Shown piece by piece: positions 26,796-27,894 of a stretch of DNA of 27,894 bases. The notes beneath the pieces were generated by a model. The model was not told the DNA's origin. It did no database searches and saw only the letters and a list, made by a program, of their open reading frames with translations. This DNA is from Larix sibirica (taxonomy: Eukaryota > Streptophyta > Pinopsida > Pinales > Pinaceae), in the NCBI GenBank assembly GCA_004151065.3, contig NWUY0300109915.1:1-27894 (forward strand), read 5' to 3'. Every line of letters starts with the position of its first letter. Within the stretch, counting starts at the first letter, position 1. The position numbers were made by a program, and so were the translations under genes.

Positions 26796-27301
26796 AAGGG
26801 ATATTTCCCCAATTCCCTTCCAGGGCTCCAACATAGGCCGACCAAGGACTCTCTGTTGAGAAAATAAGAAAACTCAGTTGCAAGACATGTTCTCTCACCA
26901 GGAAACTAGACAAGTGGCATAAATGGAAGTTCATATTTTCCCCCAACTAATCCCAAGTTTATGATAATTAAATCAAGATTATGGCTAATGCACTTTTAAT
27001 TAAGAGGATCAGTAAAACTTAGGATGAAATGAATAATAAGGATAATGACTTAACTTGTAAGTAACCAGGGTCATCTTCCCCTTAAACCCCATTTTCTCTT
27101 TCCCTCTTGTGGAATCATAGCTCTCCATCTCATCTCAATCTTTCTCAGTCTGTAGTAGTTGTATTTTTTATATTAAACATAAAGTATACATAATTACATC
27201 ATTTTGGTCATACTAGACCATTTTTATTCGAATTCTAGCCATTTCAGCATTATATACATATTTACATCATTACATGTTGGAGTTAAAACTCGGGTGTTAC
27301 A

Positions 27302-27312
27302 TTCCCCCATTT
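27302..27312 (-). other. Polypurine tract of the Ty3/gypsy element
   Basis: The minus strand reads AAATGGGGGAA directly before the LTR start TGTAAC. It serves as the primer site for plus-strand DNA synthesis in LTR retrotransposons. Its adjacency to the LTR edge fixes that edge at 27301. Confidence 0.75.
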
Positions 27313-27373
27313 AATTTATGCACAGTTCTCGATGCATATCAACACTATGTACATATACAAAATTTGAAAACAA

Positions 27374-27894
27374 CTACGGGTGTGTTTCCTGCACAACATC
27401 CTCAAGCTCCCTTGTTGTTTCTTTAGGGTTGTAATGGGTCCACTAGACCTTTACCTTCTCGATGGCTCTGTTATGGAGCAACATGAATTTCTTGTCCAGG
27501 ATATGTGTTGGTAATAACAAGATATCTCCTTCCAATTCCACTTGAATCAAAGTCCAATCAATAATGTGGTTAGGATCAAGCACATACTTGTTCAATAATG
27601 ACACATGAAATACATTATGCACGTTTATGCAATCTCATATGCAACCATTCCTATCCTATATAGTATTTAAAACTAATATTTCAAATGGCCCACAATATCT
27701 AAGCACTAGCTTAGAACATATCCTAAGCTCTGGGATACTCTTTTTTGGCCTGACTTTTAAATGCGTGTGTTCACCCACTATGAACTCTCTTGCTACGATA
27801 CACTTGTCTGTATAATTTTTTTTCTTGTCATGTGGTGTTGTTTTCAAATTCTTCCTAGTATTAACCATATGCTCTTCCATTTCTTTAAGCAATT
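27374..27894 (-). pseudogene. Ty3/gypsy pol C-terminus (integrase tail, chromodomain-like), partial
   Basis: The frame enters at the right edge and can be followed to a TAG at 27376-27374 with three internal stops (about 27658, 27640 and 27460) and no frameshift. It carries KEMEEHMVNTRKNLKTT, VGEHTHLKVRP, LVLRYCGPFEIL and then VHNVFHVSLLNKYV. These are typical of the integrase C-terminal domain of plant Ty3/gypsy elements, including the GPFxIL and HNVFHVSxL motifs. A last block, WTHYNPKETTRELEDV, resembles a chromodomain-like tail. The pol gene continues beyond the window. The internal stops show that this copy is not coding-competent. Confidence 0.9.

Larger units (their letters stand above)
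26200..27301 (-). mobile_element. 3' LTR of a Ty3/gypsy element, minus strand
   Basis: On the minus strand the LTR starts TGTAACACCCGAGTTTTAAC at 27301, directly after a polypurine tract. TGTAACACCC is a common LTR start in plant Ty3/gypsy elements. It contains a TATAAAA box at 26489-26483. No coding frame of length or recognisable family is present. The far end is not certain; it may lie near 26200-26230, where the sequence meets an inverted repeat and a tandem array. This would make the LTR about 1.1 kb. The 5' LTR would lie outside the window to the right. Confidence 0.7.

Overview
The window looks like plant nuclear DNA. It is AT-rich and gene-poor, and full of decayed retroelements of plant type: LINEs whose ORF2 carries reverse transcriptase, a CCHC zinc finger and RNase H, a Ty3/gypsy LTR element, and a tRNA-derived SINE. 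One intact intronless P-class pentatricopeptide-repeat (PPR) gene is present. The density and age of the retroelement wreckage suggest a large-genome seed plant, possibly a conifer or other gymnosperm. That assignment is inference.

Layout. 1-811 holds no recognisable gene. 812-3300 is a 5'-truncated LINE (copy A) with broken RT, zinc finger and RNase H, followed by an 86-bp tandem duplication. About 3490-8775 is a longer LINE (copy B) with ORF1, then endonuclease and RT of ORF2. ORF1 and ORF2 meet at an ATGA overlap, and copy B is cut off before its zinc finger and RNase H. About 9.8-12.8 kb on the minus strand is a decayed long coding sequence of unknown family. It stays in one frame for about 2.1 kb and has a TATA box at a sensible distance. 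About 13.7-14.83 kb is a 3' LINE fragment (copy C). 15.4-15.9 kb is strongly enriched for ATGC. 16.77-17.45 kb holds three kinds of tandem repeat.

The one intact gene, at 17952-19901 (+), encodes a 649-residue organelle-type PPR protein with 14 tandem motifs and probably a small 5'-UTR intron. Downstream, 19.9-24.9 kb is mostly non-coding. It contains a GGATC-rich patch, short reiterated motifs and a 140-bp foldback that resembles a miRNA precursor or MITE. At 24.9-25.16 kb is a minus-strand SINE with 18-bp target duplications. 25.3-26.2 kb holds several tandem duplications. From about 26.2 kb to the right edge lies the 3' end of a minus-strand Ty3/gypsy element: pol C-terminus, polypurine tract and 3' LTR.

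The genes do not form a pathway. The PPR gene is the only one likely to make a functional protein. The rest is a layered record of insertions, all with stops, frameshifts or lost catalytic residues.
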